Positions 10,035 through 23,200 of a stretch of DNA of 64,000 nucleotides are shown piece by piece. How positions within the stretch are numbered: the stretch's first letter is position 1; each line of letters begins with the position of its first letter. This stretch comes from Cristatella mucedo (taxonomy: Eukaryota > Bryozoa > Phylactolaemata > Cristatellidae): positions 412,001 through 476,000 of the forward strand of contig WPIO01000148.1 in NCBI GenBank assembly GCA_009760855.2. The letters run 5' to 3'. Under the pieces are notes generated by a model. That model was not told the origin of the DNA, searched no databases, and was given only the letters and a program-made list of their open reading frames with translations. The position numbers were made by a program, and so were the translations under genes.

Positions 10035-10215
10035 AAAGGCTGATTCATTAGCCTCATCTGCATAGCAGCACGAGAGGCAGGCACACCGAGAGGCAGCACC
10101 CCATCGCTCCCGTTGGCAGCAGGCAACGAGTAATTTACGGCAGCACGATCGAGCCCACGACTCGAACGTACGGTGCCCCTAGGCCAAGACCGCGATGGTG
10201 AGTTGCTCTGGCCTG
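10035..10215 (-). mobile_element. Decayed SINE-1-like copy (antisense)
   Basis: The plus strand keeps gctgattcattagcctc (tail complement) and a B-box-complement-like segment (gcccacgactcgaac) in the right order and spacing, but the centre is diverged. Confidence 0.4.
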
Positions 10216-10795
10216 CCGGACGTTTTTTGTGGGAGACAGGTGGAATTTCCGAAATGGCATTCGCTCGCGATGTTAGTCGGAAGGCAAACGTCAATCACGC
10301 GCTTGCCGGTGTCGTGTCGTAAATGACGGTTGCACTCGTGGCATCTGCTTTTTCAGCAAGGGCTTGCCATCCGGGGTCTGTCTTGATGGCAGAGGTTTAC
10401 CGTAGATCGTGTCATCTTTGCCAAGGTCTTAACTATTGATCTGATCCCCACTGAGCATTTGTGCACTTGGGTTTGTCCACCACAGCAGCCAGGCATGCCC
10501 CGTCCGTGTGCTGCAGGGGCGGTGCATCAAAAGTGCGAAGCCTTCCAAAATGACCTGCCACTAGACGACCACAATTAACGATTCCATGCATTTATTCCAT
10601 CCTTCAATCAGAGGGAGCATGCTCCAAAACCCGAATAAGACGATGTGCATGTGCATTCAGTTGCAAAAAATCCTCTGAATGGCCGAAGCTGCGGTCGGGT
10701 ACTAAGAGATTGTTCTGCTATACCAGACTGAAGTTTCGCACGGCATGCCAAAACATTAATTGACAATCTGCAAACACATACTGTTGGTATGAACG
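10216..10795. other. No feature recognised
   Basis: Unique-looking sequence. The left-hand end of the Tc1-like remnant may extend into its right part (minus-strand reading after 10796), but I could not see a terminal inverted repeat. Confidence 0.3.
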
Positions 10796-11186
10796 CTATA
10801 CGACCTCCCTTATGCCCCAGGCATAGAGGCCACAAACCTCAGTGTTGTCCACTATATCATTCTGCAGTGCCTGAATTCTACTGAAAAGATCGGCTACTGA
10901 TGTCCACTGAACTATCAGCCACCTGTCGCTATCATCCCATAAATGCCCCACGGGGTTCAGATCTGGTGACTGGCTTGGCCAAGCATAAGCACCGTCTAGA
11001 CTCGTCAAAAAAGCACTTTACTGTCAGTATGCTGGGAATCATTACCTTGCTGCTGCCAAATACAGCGATCGCCGAGGATAGAACCTGAACCATTGCAATG
11101 CAGTGCCAGTGATGCCCAGGCGTGATGAGAGGCGCTCGATAAGGACTTGGTGATCGATAGTATGCCACTGCCGCAAGATCAAGCAA
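10796..11186 (-). pseudogene. Tc1/mariner-like transposase fragment
   Basis: Minus-strand translation contains WPSQSPDLNPVGHLWDDSDR, the hallmark W-P-SQSPDLNP-HLW block preceding the last catalytic residue of Tc1-like DDE transposases. Upstream, in another frame, is VQVLSSAIAVFGSSKVMIPS. The piece is frameshifted and lacks the N-terminal DNA-binding region, so it is a dead remnant. Confidence 0.75.
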
Positions 11187-11283
11187 GGCAACCAGAGAGA
11201 TTCTACCTACGTCTGCATTCCGGTCATGGTCGTTATACGCCCTAAGCGATGCTGACTGTGTAGCGAATAGGTCAAAAACCAGA

Positions 11284-11370
11284 CTGGAACTTGCTAACTA
11301 GGTTTGAAGTTTCAATATACGAGTTCAGCTGGCCCGCGACACAACTCGTTCCAGTGTCTTTGATAGGTGC
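11284..11370 (-). mobile_element. LINE-A RT fragment (antisense)
   Basis: The minus strand encodes GQLNSYIETSNLVSKFQSGF, nearly identical to the finger region of the 5272 copy, and the upstream DNA (cctatcaaagacactggaac) also matches. Only this short internal piece is present. Confidence 0.75.
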
Positions 11371-12009
11371 GGTAGAAGGGAGACTAGGCGGAAGCTGAGA
11401 AGGTTCTCTTTTCCGAAGGAAAGTACCCGGTTCCATCATACCGAACCATATGCCACAAATGGGCCATTTCAGGTCATCTCTAGTGATTGTGTTGGAACAA
11501 AGGCAACAGTTCCAATTGCCTGGGAATGCACAAGCCAGAGTAACAAACTCGCTCAAAAACTCGGTGTCTAGCAAACGGCTGACGACATTTAATCATTCAT
11601 TCGGCAAGAAACACTACCCGTAAACTATAAAGCGATGCTTGCTGAACTCTCACCTAACTGTTGGCTTAAGTTTTAACTGTTAACTGTTATCTTAAGTTTT
11701 CACAGATGACTTACAGGAGAAATTAAATGGCGGAACCTAATTTCCAAAGCTATAATTGTCACGTGTGTTTAAGCAGATCGAGCTTCAGAATCACAACTCG
11801 CAAGGGGTTGTTCCTTTTTGTGACAGGAAAAGATCTGGCCTCCCATTGAATAATCGGTCGCAGTGTTGGCAAAGCTGCAAGGGACCGGCCTCCGAGAAAG
11901 CAGGGAATCCAGTGAAATCCTCTAAAGACCAGAGAGAGATTCTCACCCTAGAGTGTTATATAATGTCATTATTAGTTGTTGTTGTTAAAGCTATCCTTAC
12001 ATCAAAGGC
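11371..12009. other. No feature recognised
   Basis: AT-richer sequence. TTAACTGTTA-type repeats occur near 11660-11695. No coding or repeat signal. Confidence 0.3.
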
Positions 12010-12205
12010 TAGCTAGCATAATAGTGACCCGTGATGGCACACTAGATAAGGCAGCTGCTTTTCATGACCTCGGTCCCGAGATCGTGGGTTCCTTATTGTC
12101 TTGCATTTTTATTGCCTTTATTACCACAGCAAGCGGGGCAGTGATAGCCGTTAAGGCTCTTCTGTCCCTATACAAAAGAGGCTGTTAAATCAGCTAGTAT
12201 TTTTT
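12010..12205 (+). mobile_element. SINE-1 copy
   Basis: Head with an A-box-like TGGCACACTAGATAAGG and cgagatcgtgggttc, body with gtgatagccgttaaggctct, and tail aaagaggctgttaaatcagc then tagtatt. It parallels the better copy at 27715. The B box is damaged by a deletion after gggttc. Confidence 0.75.
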
Positions 12206-13313
12206 TCTTCTGCGGTGAGCAGAACTATCAAACTTACGAGCTGCCACTTCAAAGTATGGGGCATAGCTGATGTGCAAGCGCATTGAGAAAAGCAAAGCTA
12301 TAGGTTGTTATAAGGCTGCCAAAGGAATATATGCACAAATCACCGATCAAGCATAAATTCGGGTTATGATACAGGTCGAGCTCAGTTAAAATTGTGTTTA
12401 TTGTACCCGAAACGATGCCAGAGACTGCTTGGAACGATTGCTACAGACCGTGAGATCGTGGCCAGTTACAGAAGGCAGGGCAGCATAGCCAGGTAGCCAG
12501 CAAAACGAAGTGAAACCCAGCGATTGCTCGACATTTCAGGAAAACCCGACATTTTGACAAAATAAGCAACGGAATCATCAAAACTAGATTATCTCAGCTC
12601 AGACATGTGTAGTGCACCACATACCAGTAGGACAACAGCAAGGTTTTCCATAGTAATGTACTGCTCTAATCAAGGCGACTATAAGGTGACTAAAACAATT
12701 GGGAAATTACAATTGCATAACAAAGCCGTGAAGTGGTCATCTTCCTCTTGTCATAATGACATTACAACCTCAGCACTTGGGCCCAGCACCATAAAAATGA
12801 CAAATGCTGTTGCAGGTCACGGCCGATCGCTTAGTTGTTAACAACCATAGGTTAAGGCTCGTCTGACCCTCGCTATTCAAACCGTATGTGATGATCAACG
12901 ATCGGCAGTCTCATTTTAAAATCGTACTCCTGGTAGCAATATCGAATGCTTGCACGTCTGGTGTAATGCTGCTCAATCTGGGTGATCTCCAAAGTGATCA
13001 AGCAGCAGCATGTGGAGATAAGCTTAAGGATAAGCCAATGGACGAAGTCATAGTATGGGTGAAGCACCGAGGTCGCTCCAGTGGTCGACTCGGCTGTAAA
13101 TGAATATCACAAGGATCAGGGGCTTGAAACTAATCTATAAAACTGCTTGAACCTTACAATCCTGCATTAACAGCAACTCAAGGTGCTACAGAAACGGCTG
13201 ACCATACACCCACACATGCACACATACCTATATTACTACAAGCATATATATTCCACGCACCCTGGGAATCAACACAAATCTCGACCGTTGCAATTTTACA
13301 AAATCAATACCGA
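12206..13313. other. No gene recognised
   Basis: AT-rich sequence with short frames. No LINE, SINE or transposase match seen. Confidence 0.3.
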
Positions 13314-14592
13314 AAATAATAAAATTGTACTTGATAAAGCGCCCTCAGAGAACTCAATCTCTTTCTAGGAGCTTTACATTTACTGCAAAGTGAAACGCAA
13401 TTGAATGGTGAGTAAAATCATGCTTGAAAAACAAACGAAATGAATAATATGGTTAGGGGTGACATGCACAGGGTCAGCATGCAAGTGTGGTTAGTGGCAG
13501 TATGCACAGTGTCAGCACGCTTGAGCACATGAAGGACGAATCACAGGGACCCACTAAATGCTGTCCTAAATAGGGGTTTTTAAGTTCTTTTTAAATGTGG
13601 TCAAGTCAGGGGATGTTCTGGTGCAAGTCGGGAGGGAGTTCCAGGCTTTGGGAGCATACGAACTAAATGCACGGTCTCCAAAGGATGTGAGGTTTGTATG
13701 AGGTATTTTTAGACTGTTGGATTCCGAAAAGCGGGTGGTACGATGCTTGGCCTGGCGGAGGGAGTAGATCTGAGAGATAGGCTGGAGCCAAAGAATGAAG
13801 TGACCTAAAAGTGAGCGACAAAACCTTGAAGTCGATCCGTTGCTTGACTGGTAGCCAGTGCAGGTCGGCGAGAAGTGGTGTGATGTGCCGACTGCGCCGC
13901 TCACGACAGACAAGCCTAGCTGCCGAGTTTTGCACCAGCTGCAATCGCCTGAGTGCACAGGCCGGTAGGCCAGCAAGCAGTGAGTTACAGAAGTCAAGAC
14001 GGGATGTCACAAATGCACGGACCGACTTGGACGTGGTATCCTTATCTAAACAAGCCCGAATGTTAGCAATTTTATGTAGCTGAAAGTAGGCAGATTTGAC
14101 TGTGGAGCTGGTGTGGTCGTCTAACGAAAAGTCGCTTTGGAACATACCTAGATTTCGAGCTGATTCAACAGGAGATATGCTGGCAGAGCCAATTTTGAGC
14201 GTCAGCCTTTCCAATTTCTGAATCACACTGGGTTTGCCCATAACTAGTAAGTTAGTTTTATCATCGTTTAGTTTTAGAAAATTTGCTGCCATTCCTGTGC
14301 GGATGTCATCAATACATGCAGCAAGTGAGTTGAGAGAATTTGAGGTGCTCGAAGGCTGGGAGGGATCAAAGCAAAGGTTCAACTGAGTGTCATCTGCATG
14401 GAAGTGAAAGCCTAGATTGTGCTTGGCAATCACATCAGCAAGAGGGAGAGTATAAACCGTGAAAAGAACCTGACCCAGCACGGAGCCCTGCCGTACCCAT
14501 ATTTCAGAGGTACTTCGGATGATCTTTGTCCATTCGCGTCAATACTCTGGAGTCTGCCACTGAGATAGGACCTGAACCATTGCAGAGCAATA
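13314..14592 (-). mobile_element. LINE-A copy, about 1.3 kb (antisense)
   Basis: Runs from the terminal hairpin (gcgccctcagagaactc ... ctttctaggagc) at about 13335 through the 3' UTR and into RT in antisense. The minus strand encodes thumb and C-terminal blocks matching the 5272 copy. Motif C is FHFHADDTQLN, so the YADD tyrosine is replaced by His, and a frameshift separates motif B from the upstream part (WFRSYLSGRLQSIDANGQRS). Dead copy. Confidence 0.9.
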
Positions 14593-15287
14593 CTACCACA
14601 AGGTAGGATTAATATGAGCAAGCTAGAAACAGCAAATTCTTCATGCTGCCATCATTGTTAGCCTACTAGGTGCAAAAATCTGCACACTCAAACTTATTTG
14701 GGGATGTCACCTGGGTTCGGAAACAGTTTCGGTTTTCAAAGGGTAGCCTTTGATAGCACCATCAGAACACGAAATGAAGAATTTTAGGATGTGATACGTA
14801 GTTACCTTTAGTAAAATGCATCTTTCAAACGACTGCGCTGGGCCGCATGCCCCAGCATGATGCTACCCTGCTGACGACAGGTATGCATTTAGACACTACA
14901 CATTTAACTGGGAATCGAATGCCGTCATACCGGAGGCTTTTTTTCGGGCCTGTGCATGTGCATATGCTGATATTGTGTTTGTACTTTTTTCGTTGAGCAG
15001 CGGCAAGATGTGAAGTCAGCTAGGTAGAACCTTGGGAGTTTGGGTTGGATTGGATTTTGGGAATTTGGGTCATAGGTCATTTCCAATGCTGCTCCGAGGC
15101 TGCAAAGAAGCAGCAAAGAAACGACAAAGAAACATCTATGTTAAAGCTGCTATAATACTGCGTAGAATACTGCCGGAACAATAGCAGATAAATCCAAGTA
15201 CCCCATGCACCTGGTGGCTTTTTCTTGCTGTTAGTGGCCTGCAGAATGCTATGCCCCACTTAAGTAAAGATGCTGTTAATATTGTGT
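14593..15287. other. No gene recognised
   Basis: No recognisable repeat or coding signal. Confidence 0.3.
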
Positions 15288-15350
15288 ACATGTGTGTGTG
15301 CGCGCGCGTGTGTGTGTGCGCGCGTGTGCGTGTGCGCGTGTGTGCGTGTA
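15288..15350. repeat. (TG)n / (CG) mixed dinucleotide repeat
   Basis: Alternating purine-pyrimidine tract of TG and CG, a sequence type able to form Z-DNA. Cys/Val frames across it are artefacts. Confidence 0.9.
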
Positions 15351-16207
15351 TCAACAGCCATGCAAGGAATAGCATTTCAGACTGTCTTTTGGTGGAAGCA
15401 GATGACAGCCCTACGGTGTCCTGAGCTTGAGACGCGTGTAGGAGGACAGCAGCAGGGACAGCAGAGCACTTGCACGGCTCCTCACAGTGCAACAGCAGCG
15501 ACCGGGCTCGGTGGGTGGGGCTTCAAGCGTCCGAGTGAGTGCGCTCGAGCCACTCGAGGGGCTGCTGCTGCTCCGAGGAGCAGCAGCAGCAGCAGCAGAA
15601 GTTTACTACTTGCCCGCTACTCGCTGCGCTCCATTGAGCCACTGCAGAGCGAGATGCCGAGCCGGGGACAGCGAGACAGCGAGTCGGCAGCAAGGACCTT
15701 CTTTGGCTGGGCACTCTCGGCGTCAGCGCAGCCTTTTCGGGAGAAGGAAGAGCGGCCGTAGCTGTGCCTTTCAATGGCCTGCAACGTCACAGTGGCGGCG
15801 CGGGCATACGGCACAGGCATAAAAAGACGAATAGCCCTTGGCAAAATTCAAAAGCGATGGCGGTGCGACATTTGAAATCATAGCTTTCAGCAATAGATGT
15901 TTCACAATACGGAAGTGAAGCCATGGGCATACCCAAGAACTTTTTTCAAATGAAGCATTGACCTTCAATGGCCCTTGAGTGTGGCTGAGGAACATGCCGG
16001 GAGACAATCTGCCTGGCACACCCCTACAGGTCGATTTCAGGGGGAGGAGGCTGCAGTTGTCCGCCCTCACACACCCACAAGCTCTGCACATCGTGTCTGT
16101 CCTGTCTCATCATGTCTGCCCAAGCTGGTCGTGCAGGCCTCCTTGGACAGACACAGCACAGCCGCCTCGGCCAGCAGGCGATCACAGCAGAGCTTGTTTG
16201 TACATAC
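15351..16207. other. GC-rich stretch with CAG run; coding status unclear
   Basis: From 15420 to 15790 the sequence is GC-rich with a CAG/GCA run at about 15578-15600 and open frames on both strands. I could not build a splice-consistent exon, so I do not call a gene. Confidence 0.3.
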
Positions 16208-16213
16208 TTTATT
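16208..16213 (-). promoter_or_regulatory. Candidate polyadenylation signal for the GTSE1-like gene
   Basis: AATAAA on the minus strand, about 890 bp after the stop codon at 17105. It would give a 3' UTR that contains the foldback at 16820-17001. It is inferred from position only. Confidence 0.35.
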
Positions 16214-16293
16214 AAGAAGGCCACAAGCCTTCAGGGTGCAAAGTGAAGCCACGCACTGACCAGCTATTGCACATTCCGAGCCCCCACATAGCA

Positions 16294-16314
16294 AATATAT
16301 ATATATATATATAT
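16294..16314. repeat. (AT)n microsatellite
   Basis: About ten AT units followed by TCTCTCT. Confidence 0.9.
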
Positions 16315-16819
16315 CTCTCTGCTTCGAAGGACCTTGCACGGTCAGTGCTCTCTGCCCCCTCTCGAACCAAGAATCCCTTCATCTCTCAGGAGGTTCCGTT
16401 CTCACCTTCTATGCGCAGAGAATGGAAGACACGCTTCGGTGGCAGTGGCGCAAACTGCCAGTGGCGGCAGCAGCCCTTGAACAGCGGCAGCGCCTCACAG
16501 GCCGCCCGCCTGCAGGCTCCACTCGTGCCAGGCGCTGGCCACTACGACTGCTAGCCCAGCTAGGGCTGGCAAACTTGGCCCACACCCAAGGTCATCCTTG
16601 CCAGTGCTGGCCGTGAAAACCGTGAAACTACATAACACATCCCCATCCCCCCCAAGGGGGGTGGGGTGCAGTGGCACGGAAGTGGCGAAAACAGCAGTGG
16701 CACAGAATGCTGCCCCGTAGCAGCTCGAAGGAGCACGAAGGAGGAGGTTTTGGGGTGGCACGAATAAACAAATGTGTTGCGAGCTGGCGGCTTTTCGAAA
16801 AGTGATTGCATCGTGGCCA

Positions 16820-17001
16820 GTCAGAGCCACGTGGCTCTGACTGGTGATAACTGAGGTTATAACAATAATAATACCAAATAGCAAAGTGATTCGCATCACT
16901 TGCGAATCACTTGCGAATCACTTGGCTATTGTTGGTATTATTATTGTTATAACCTCAGTTATCACCAGTCAGAGCCACGTGGCAGACCCACGTGGCTCTG
17001 A
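16820..17001. repeat. Long inverted repeat (foldback, MITE-like)
   Basis: Arm 16827-16893 is almost perfectly complementary to 16914-16982, around a roughly 20-bp loop containing a third copy of gcgaatcactt. The outer end is itself a 22-bp perfect palindrome at 16820-16841 centred on CACGTG. Its right-hand counterpart carries a 13-bp insertion that repeats cacgtgg. It would form a 65-70 bp hairpin. It lies just past the stop codon of the minus-strand gene, so it is probably transcribed in that gene's 3' UTR. Confidence 0.92.
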
Positions 17002-17104
17002 CCCGAGAAGAAGTTCGAACAGACGAAGCAAAGCAAATGGGGATAGATATTGTTGATCGTGCCAGAAAACTTGTGCTCTGCTGCGTAACAACGCTGCTAC
17101 ATCC

Positions 17105-17288
17105 TCACCCCTCCACCTCCTCTGCATCCCCTGCCCCCAAGGGGGTGAGGGGTGGAGGAGCCTCGGCCGAGGTCTGAGAGCGAGGGCTAAGCGGGAGCAA
17201 GAGTGCTTCGAATCGTGCATGAGCAGAGCGAGCAGCGTCCTCAACGGCAGAGGCAAAGGCAGGCGCTCGTCGCCTCGGGCGGCTCGTG
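17105..17288 (-). CDS. GTSE1-like exon 8 and stop
   Basis: Acceptor cgcttccgctttgcag; 1 nt completes the split codon. It encodes SRPRRRAPAFASAVEDAARS through LSPRSQTSAEAPPPLTPL to a TGA at 17107-17105. This is the least certain exon, because low-complexity C-termini are hard to confirm by eye. Confidence 0.55.
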
Positions 17289-20200
17289 CTGCAAAGCGGA
17301 AGCGCGTGAGTGGCAACGGAAGCAGTCGGGTACTGGTCACACGAAGGGGACCAGAGCACTCTCGACGAGTCTTCGGAGGAGCAGACGATGCTGGATGTGC
17401 TCGCTCCAGTGGCTTTACATACCCCCCACGAGCTTGCTAGCAACACTCATCAATGGCAAGACCGGCGACCGAGACGGCTGATCGACTGGTGGAAAGACTT
17501 CCGATAAGGTTATAACAATATTAATACCAACAATAGCAATAATAATAATAATAATAATAATAATACCAATAAGACGTGTGCATAGCACCCGAAGGAAATG
17601 TGGCTAGCCAGGGGAACAGCTGCATAATAACCAATCGATCAGGTGCTGCAAGGCTTGCACAAATGGCTGAAGGAACAACGACATGTGAGCTCCACCTAGC
17701 GACGCCGGCCTCACTGCCCCGCCACACTTCCCGTGGCGCAAGCCAGCGAGTTCCGGCACTAGTGATGTAGCACAAGGCAACGATCCGATGCGGAGGCGTT
17801 TCTGACGCAAGACACCAGTATCCTAACCATGCAGGTAAGCCAACTCTGCAGCAGCTACGGGTCAAAGAAGCGCCAGCATGCTCCCCACCCCGCCCAACCC
17901 CCAGCAAGCGTTCACGCGAGGACGCTGAGCGAAGCGGCGGCTGTGACCGATCGCTCGATCACGCCACAGCAGATGAGAAATATGAATTATTTGTATAGCG
18001 CCCCAAGAGAACTCAATCTCTATCCAGGCACTCGGCATGTGCCACGGGCTCGTGCCAACAATCTCGGTCGTCAAAAGCGAGAGCCCCTCACCCTGGGCCA
18101 AACCAGGGCCGGCTAGTAGCTCTCTTTGCCCTTTGATCTGAAGCTCTTGAATGCGCGGTGTACCTGCTGCTGCTGCATGCCGGGGCGGCGGCCTGCTGCT
18201 GCTGCTGCCCCGCCTCTTTACGAAGGCCGACGATCGAGCTCCTGCGGCTCGCGGCGGCCGAGCTCGAGGAGAAGGCCACCGGAGCTCGGTGATCGGCACA
18301 CTGAGCAGGCTGCTGTCGCGTGCTGCCTAAAAATTGGACAAACTGCACGAATTAGACAGTCAATCAGGCTGGCAAGCTTCGTATCATCTGAGATAGCAGG
18401 CCGCCAAGCGGCGAGATCGGCAGCCTCGGCTTCAGACTCCAGGCTCTGCTCATTCGCAGCAGACGATGCTGACCACGACACCAGCTGCAGACGCAACTGT
18501 GGCAGGAACGAGGCAGTGCAAAGCGAATCTCGAGCAGTCAAACCTGCACAGGCTGACGGCATGCCACCTAGAGCAATGCACGCCACCAGTCGACACATGG
18601 CGTGCGCATCTCACTAGCAGACGGTTCGGGTGGCAAACTGGCGCAACATGTCGGGCGCAGAGAGGATCAGGCAACGTGCATGAAGCAGCAACTGCCCCTC
18701 GCCAAAATGCCGCGTCCTCATGCACCTGCACTGCTAAGTACAGCGACAGTGCACTAGTGGCCAGGTTGAAGTTTGATGAGACAATATAGACGACAACATA
18801 ATTTACTCCACGAAGGAAATGAGGCTCTGTCCCGAGACTTGCAATATCGGCAAGAGATTGTCTCTCCTGAGGGCACGACGATTCTGGCGCCGCTCTGCTG
18901 AGCAGGGGGTGGGGTCGGAGCAGCAAGAATACTAGACGTCCCAGACGTGGAGCTTGAACACACTTGAACACACACGTGTCTGGCCGCAGTTCAGCTGCAC
19001 TGGTGGGCACATGGCGCTTCCTACAGAGACGCTCACGATCCTCAGCCACTTCAGATAGTAATAATAATAATAATAATAATGCACTTGATAAAGTGCCCTC
19101 AGAGAACTTAATCTCTTTCAAGGCGCTTTACATTTGCTGCAAAGGGAAATCCACTTCAGATCCACGCTGTTCTCTATGAGACAGACACAGATAAACAATA
19201 ATTTCTACATATTTGTATGGCACACACAGAGAACTGAATCTCTTTCTAGGCACTTTACACATGCTGTAAGAAATTAAGAAGGCATGACAAAAAAAGATTC
19301 AGTTAGTGCCATGGGCCCCTCGTTTGGATGAGTGGACGCACCATGACAGTATTGGCCAACGATGAGATAAGCCATTACCTGATAATAGACAACCGGTGGT
19401 GGCGGCAGCCAAAGCAGAACCAGCCGGCGGCAGCTGGACGGCCTTCAGAGGCCCGCCGCCAGATGGCAGGGTGGCATGCGCAGCGGCGGTGGCAGCAGTC
19501 TGCCTGCCTGAAGCAGCCTGCGGCCGCCGAGTGGCCGCCAGAGAGGAGGACAAAAGGTACGGCTTGCCAGCGACGCCCGTGGCAGCAGCAGCCACCACCG
19601 GAGGTGGCAGCATGCTGCTTTCGGCCCGCGATGCTTTCTCCGAACCGGCTGCCTTTGGACGCAGCTCGTACGGAGCACGTGACTGCAGTGTGGACGGGCA
19701 GCCGCCGACGTGGTCGGGAGTGGCGCTCCGATTAGCGATCCTCAGAGCAGAGACTGGCGGCGGCGGCTTCGGCGGCATGCCCACGCCGAAGCCACTGCTG
19801 CGCCTCTGCTGGGACGTGCTACTAGTGCTGCTGCTGCGACACTGCTGGCGGTCCGGTGCCGCCTCGCTACTCGACGCAGCACTCCCGGCCCTCCCTCCGG
19901 CAGCTGGCGGCGGCTGGCCGGAGATAGTCTGAAAGTGAGCGACAAGAAGACAGCGTGCACGTTAGAGAACCACGAGGCATGCTGGCTGCTGCTGCTGCTG
20001 TTTGGAAAGCGAACTGCTGCACGTGAACTGCTGCAAAGAGCTACTGACCGTTGACTGGCCGCCCGGTGCCAGCATCGACTTGCGGCTGCGGGCAGCAGCC
20101 GCCGCCGCGGTGGCAGCGCCGCTTGAGGGCGCTGCCGCACGCAGAGGGGCAGCTGCCGGCGCCACACTGGAAGCAGTGCGAAAAGCGGCCGCTTCGAGCA

Positions 20201-23200
20201 GCTGCGGATTCCGCGTTCCGACCCTTCCAGCTGCTGCTGCCGAGCCGGCGCCGACGTCGTGGGCTGCGCTGAGGCTGCGCCGACTGAGCGAGGCTCGCTG
20301 CTGACTAGCGCTGCTGCTGCTGCCAGCAGAGTTAGCGCTGCACGTCAGCGACGCCATAGCAGCAGGCTGAGCGCTCCGTAGCGTAGTAGCCACAGCAGCC
20401 AGCAGGCGACCACTCCTGCGCCGGTCCTGGGCACCGAGTTTGGGCTGTGTTGGTGGCGGCTGCAGCAGCGTGCTCGACGTCTTCTGAATCTGGGTGGAAA
20501 CACAAGATAATAATAATAATAATGCACTTGATAACGCCCCCTCAGAGAACTCAATCTCTTTCTAGGCGCTTTACATTTGCTGCAAAGGGAACCACGATTG
20601 AATGGGGTGCACTGCGAAGGGAGACCGGGGCAAACAGGCAAACTGCAAGTGGAGTTACTACAACGTGCGCAAATGCAGCACTGCTAGCAACCAAGGCGGG
20701 CTCCTAGCGGCAGCCACTGAGAGCTGGTCCCTCGTGCCCTCGCGCCCATCCCATCCATCCCATCCGCCCATCCCAGCATGCCTATCCGGGCTGCTGTTGC
20801 AGCAGCTGCTGCTGCACGAAGCCCGCAAAGCAGCCCCCCCCAGCAGAGCTCTGAGTGCCAATTAAGGTCGGGTATAAAAAGGAGCGAATAAAAATAAACG
20901 ACACATAAAAAATATCTATCCACCAAATACAACTAAATATGAAGATATAATATAATAAGACATGGAGGTTAAAACTGCAGCAAAAAAGTTTGGAGTAGCC
21001 TAGATAGACTAGATCAGGTCGCTTACGCCGGTGCATTTTAAGAAGCGATGAGGCTGACATACCCTTGGCAGCTCCAAGTGACACTCTTTAGCCGACGGTG
21101 CGTACGTAGGAATATTTTCTCTCACGGGAGCCAGCGGGTCTCTGGGCGCTCGCACGTATTGGCTGCCTGCAATAAATTGATGCTAGACTTATTTATTTAA
21201 ATAGTAAAAGGAGTGCAATCAATAAGGGCTCTGACATAAATGCCATCACAACACGGCCACCGAGTACAGGTAAAACACCACTGCCTTTCAGTGCAATTGC
21301 TAGCAGAATCTCTTTGGATCCAGAAGTTCTGAGAAGTTCCAGATTGGCACCATCGGGTACTTTTGCAAGCACCTGATCAAACTCGGCTCATGACAGGGAT
21401 AAATAATTAAATATAATTCATTTGTTTGTATAGCCCCCTAAGTGAACTTAATCTTTATCCAGACACCTTATGTATGATGCAGAGTTCGAGCCTGCAACTT
21501 GGAGGTCAAACGTGAGCACCTGGACCAAATCAGGGCACCTCACTCTCATGCACAGCTATGCCTAAAACACGTATGACATAGTTTTGGATGGCATTCAGAT
21601 TGCATAGCCTGCCTTACCAGATGTTTAATGAAAAAAAGGATGTTGCCTGTCAGCAAAAAACACTTGGAGTTTAGAAAGCCTAACCATGCGCACACACTTG
21701 TGCAAGCAGCAATCGTCTAACTCCTATGGCTATGGAACTGTTAAACTCAAATACTCTGCTGTGCATGCCATTGTTGGTTACTACTAGCAACCCAGAGTTG
21801 TCTTGGGTAGCCACTCACCCGACTGCTAATCGACTATCAGGTAGCTCAATGTAACCAGCAATGCTAGCATGCTAAAGGTGTAAGACAATGAGTAAAGCTG
21901 AATCATTGATCTCGGGTATGCAGCGTTTTAACATACTGAACACTCTAACTGCACCTTACTTAGGATCCTGACTGTAGAGCGATACAGACAGGCAGCTGAG
22001 GCGGAGTAGAGTGTTCGACCCCCACCAGTAGCCGACCTTTTCTACAAAACTCGGGCTCAATGGAATGCACTCTTGCAGAAGAGAAATTCAGAAGCTTGTG
22101 GCCTCTGAGCCTGGCTAGACAAAAGGGGAGGTCATAGTAAATCGTGGTTAGGCAGCGTCACACTTAATGCACACATACGCGTTTGTTACACAGAATATGT
22201 GTTTGTTTTGGGCTTCCGATAAATAGTTTTACATGCTTCGCACAACTTTAGAATGCCTGGCATCGTAGAAAACCCTCATATTACCCGACCGAATTAACAG
22301 ACACTGCAGTGACGACCATACTGTGGGAACTATTTTTGTGCCTGAATGCAGATCTCACAATCCTACACTGACTCCCCATCAAGCAGTGTCACTTCGACTT
22401 CAAGAATGTGTCACTCCCTCTCTTTCAGGTCCCTTTATTCTCTGCCTCTACCCTATCTATTCAAACTACTTTCCAATCAGGCTAGGCATCGTACCACCTG
22501 CTCTTCTGACTCAAGTCGTTTAGCTGTGCCTCAAAAACCAACTTCCTCATCTTTTGGAGGCTGTGCCTTCAATATGTATGCACAAAAAGCCTGAAACGCA
22601 CTCCCGACTGACGTCACAACATCCCTGACTCGATTACATTAAAAAAAAAGTTAAAATTGTACTCGTTCCTCACAGCATTTGCTGGGTCTGTGTGGATTTT
22701 TCTTTGTATGCTAGTGTTAGCTGACATTGTGCACATCATCACTGACTATACTGACATGCTCTCTTTCCAGCACATGTAAAGTGTCTAGAAAGAGATTTAT
22801 ACCTCTTAGGGTGCTTTGCAAATATCTTACTATTATTATTACAACCCTTCAAATTGTTTCTGTATCAAATAATAATAGAACAATTAAAAACCCTCTAATG
22901 AGAGCTAAATCTTTTTCAAGGAACTTCATATAGATTGCAAAAAAGCATATAAACTAACTTGTGATAGTGAAATTCACAATTATAGCATGCTTGTGCACAT
23001 AAAGGACGAATCACGTGGATGATGGATGTGCTGTTTCGATCATTTGGGGTTTCAATAGTGCCTCGTGTGCCAGAAAGTTAAGCATGTGACGATGTTGGTC
23101 GGTAGTGAGTTTCAGGCCATAGGCACATAAGTACTAAAGGCACGGTCCCCAAAGGATTTGAGGTAGGCACCCGTCGAGGAATCACTGTGCAGACATGAAA

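Noticed and set aside
15270-15844. Possible coding exon with poly-Ser or poly-Cys
   Set aside because: Frames rely on TG and CAG repeats and no splice-consistent model could be made.
18218-18598. Alternative extended form of GTSE1-like exon 7 starting near 18540
   Set aside because: Its frame reaches a TAA at about 18217, whereas the acceptor at 18327 gives phases that match both neighbours.
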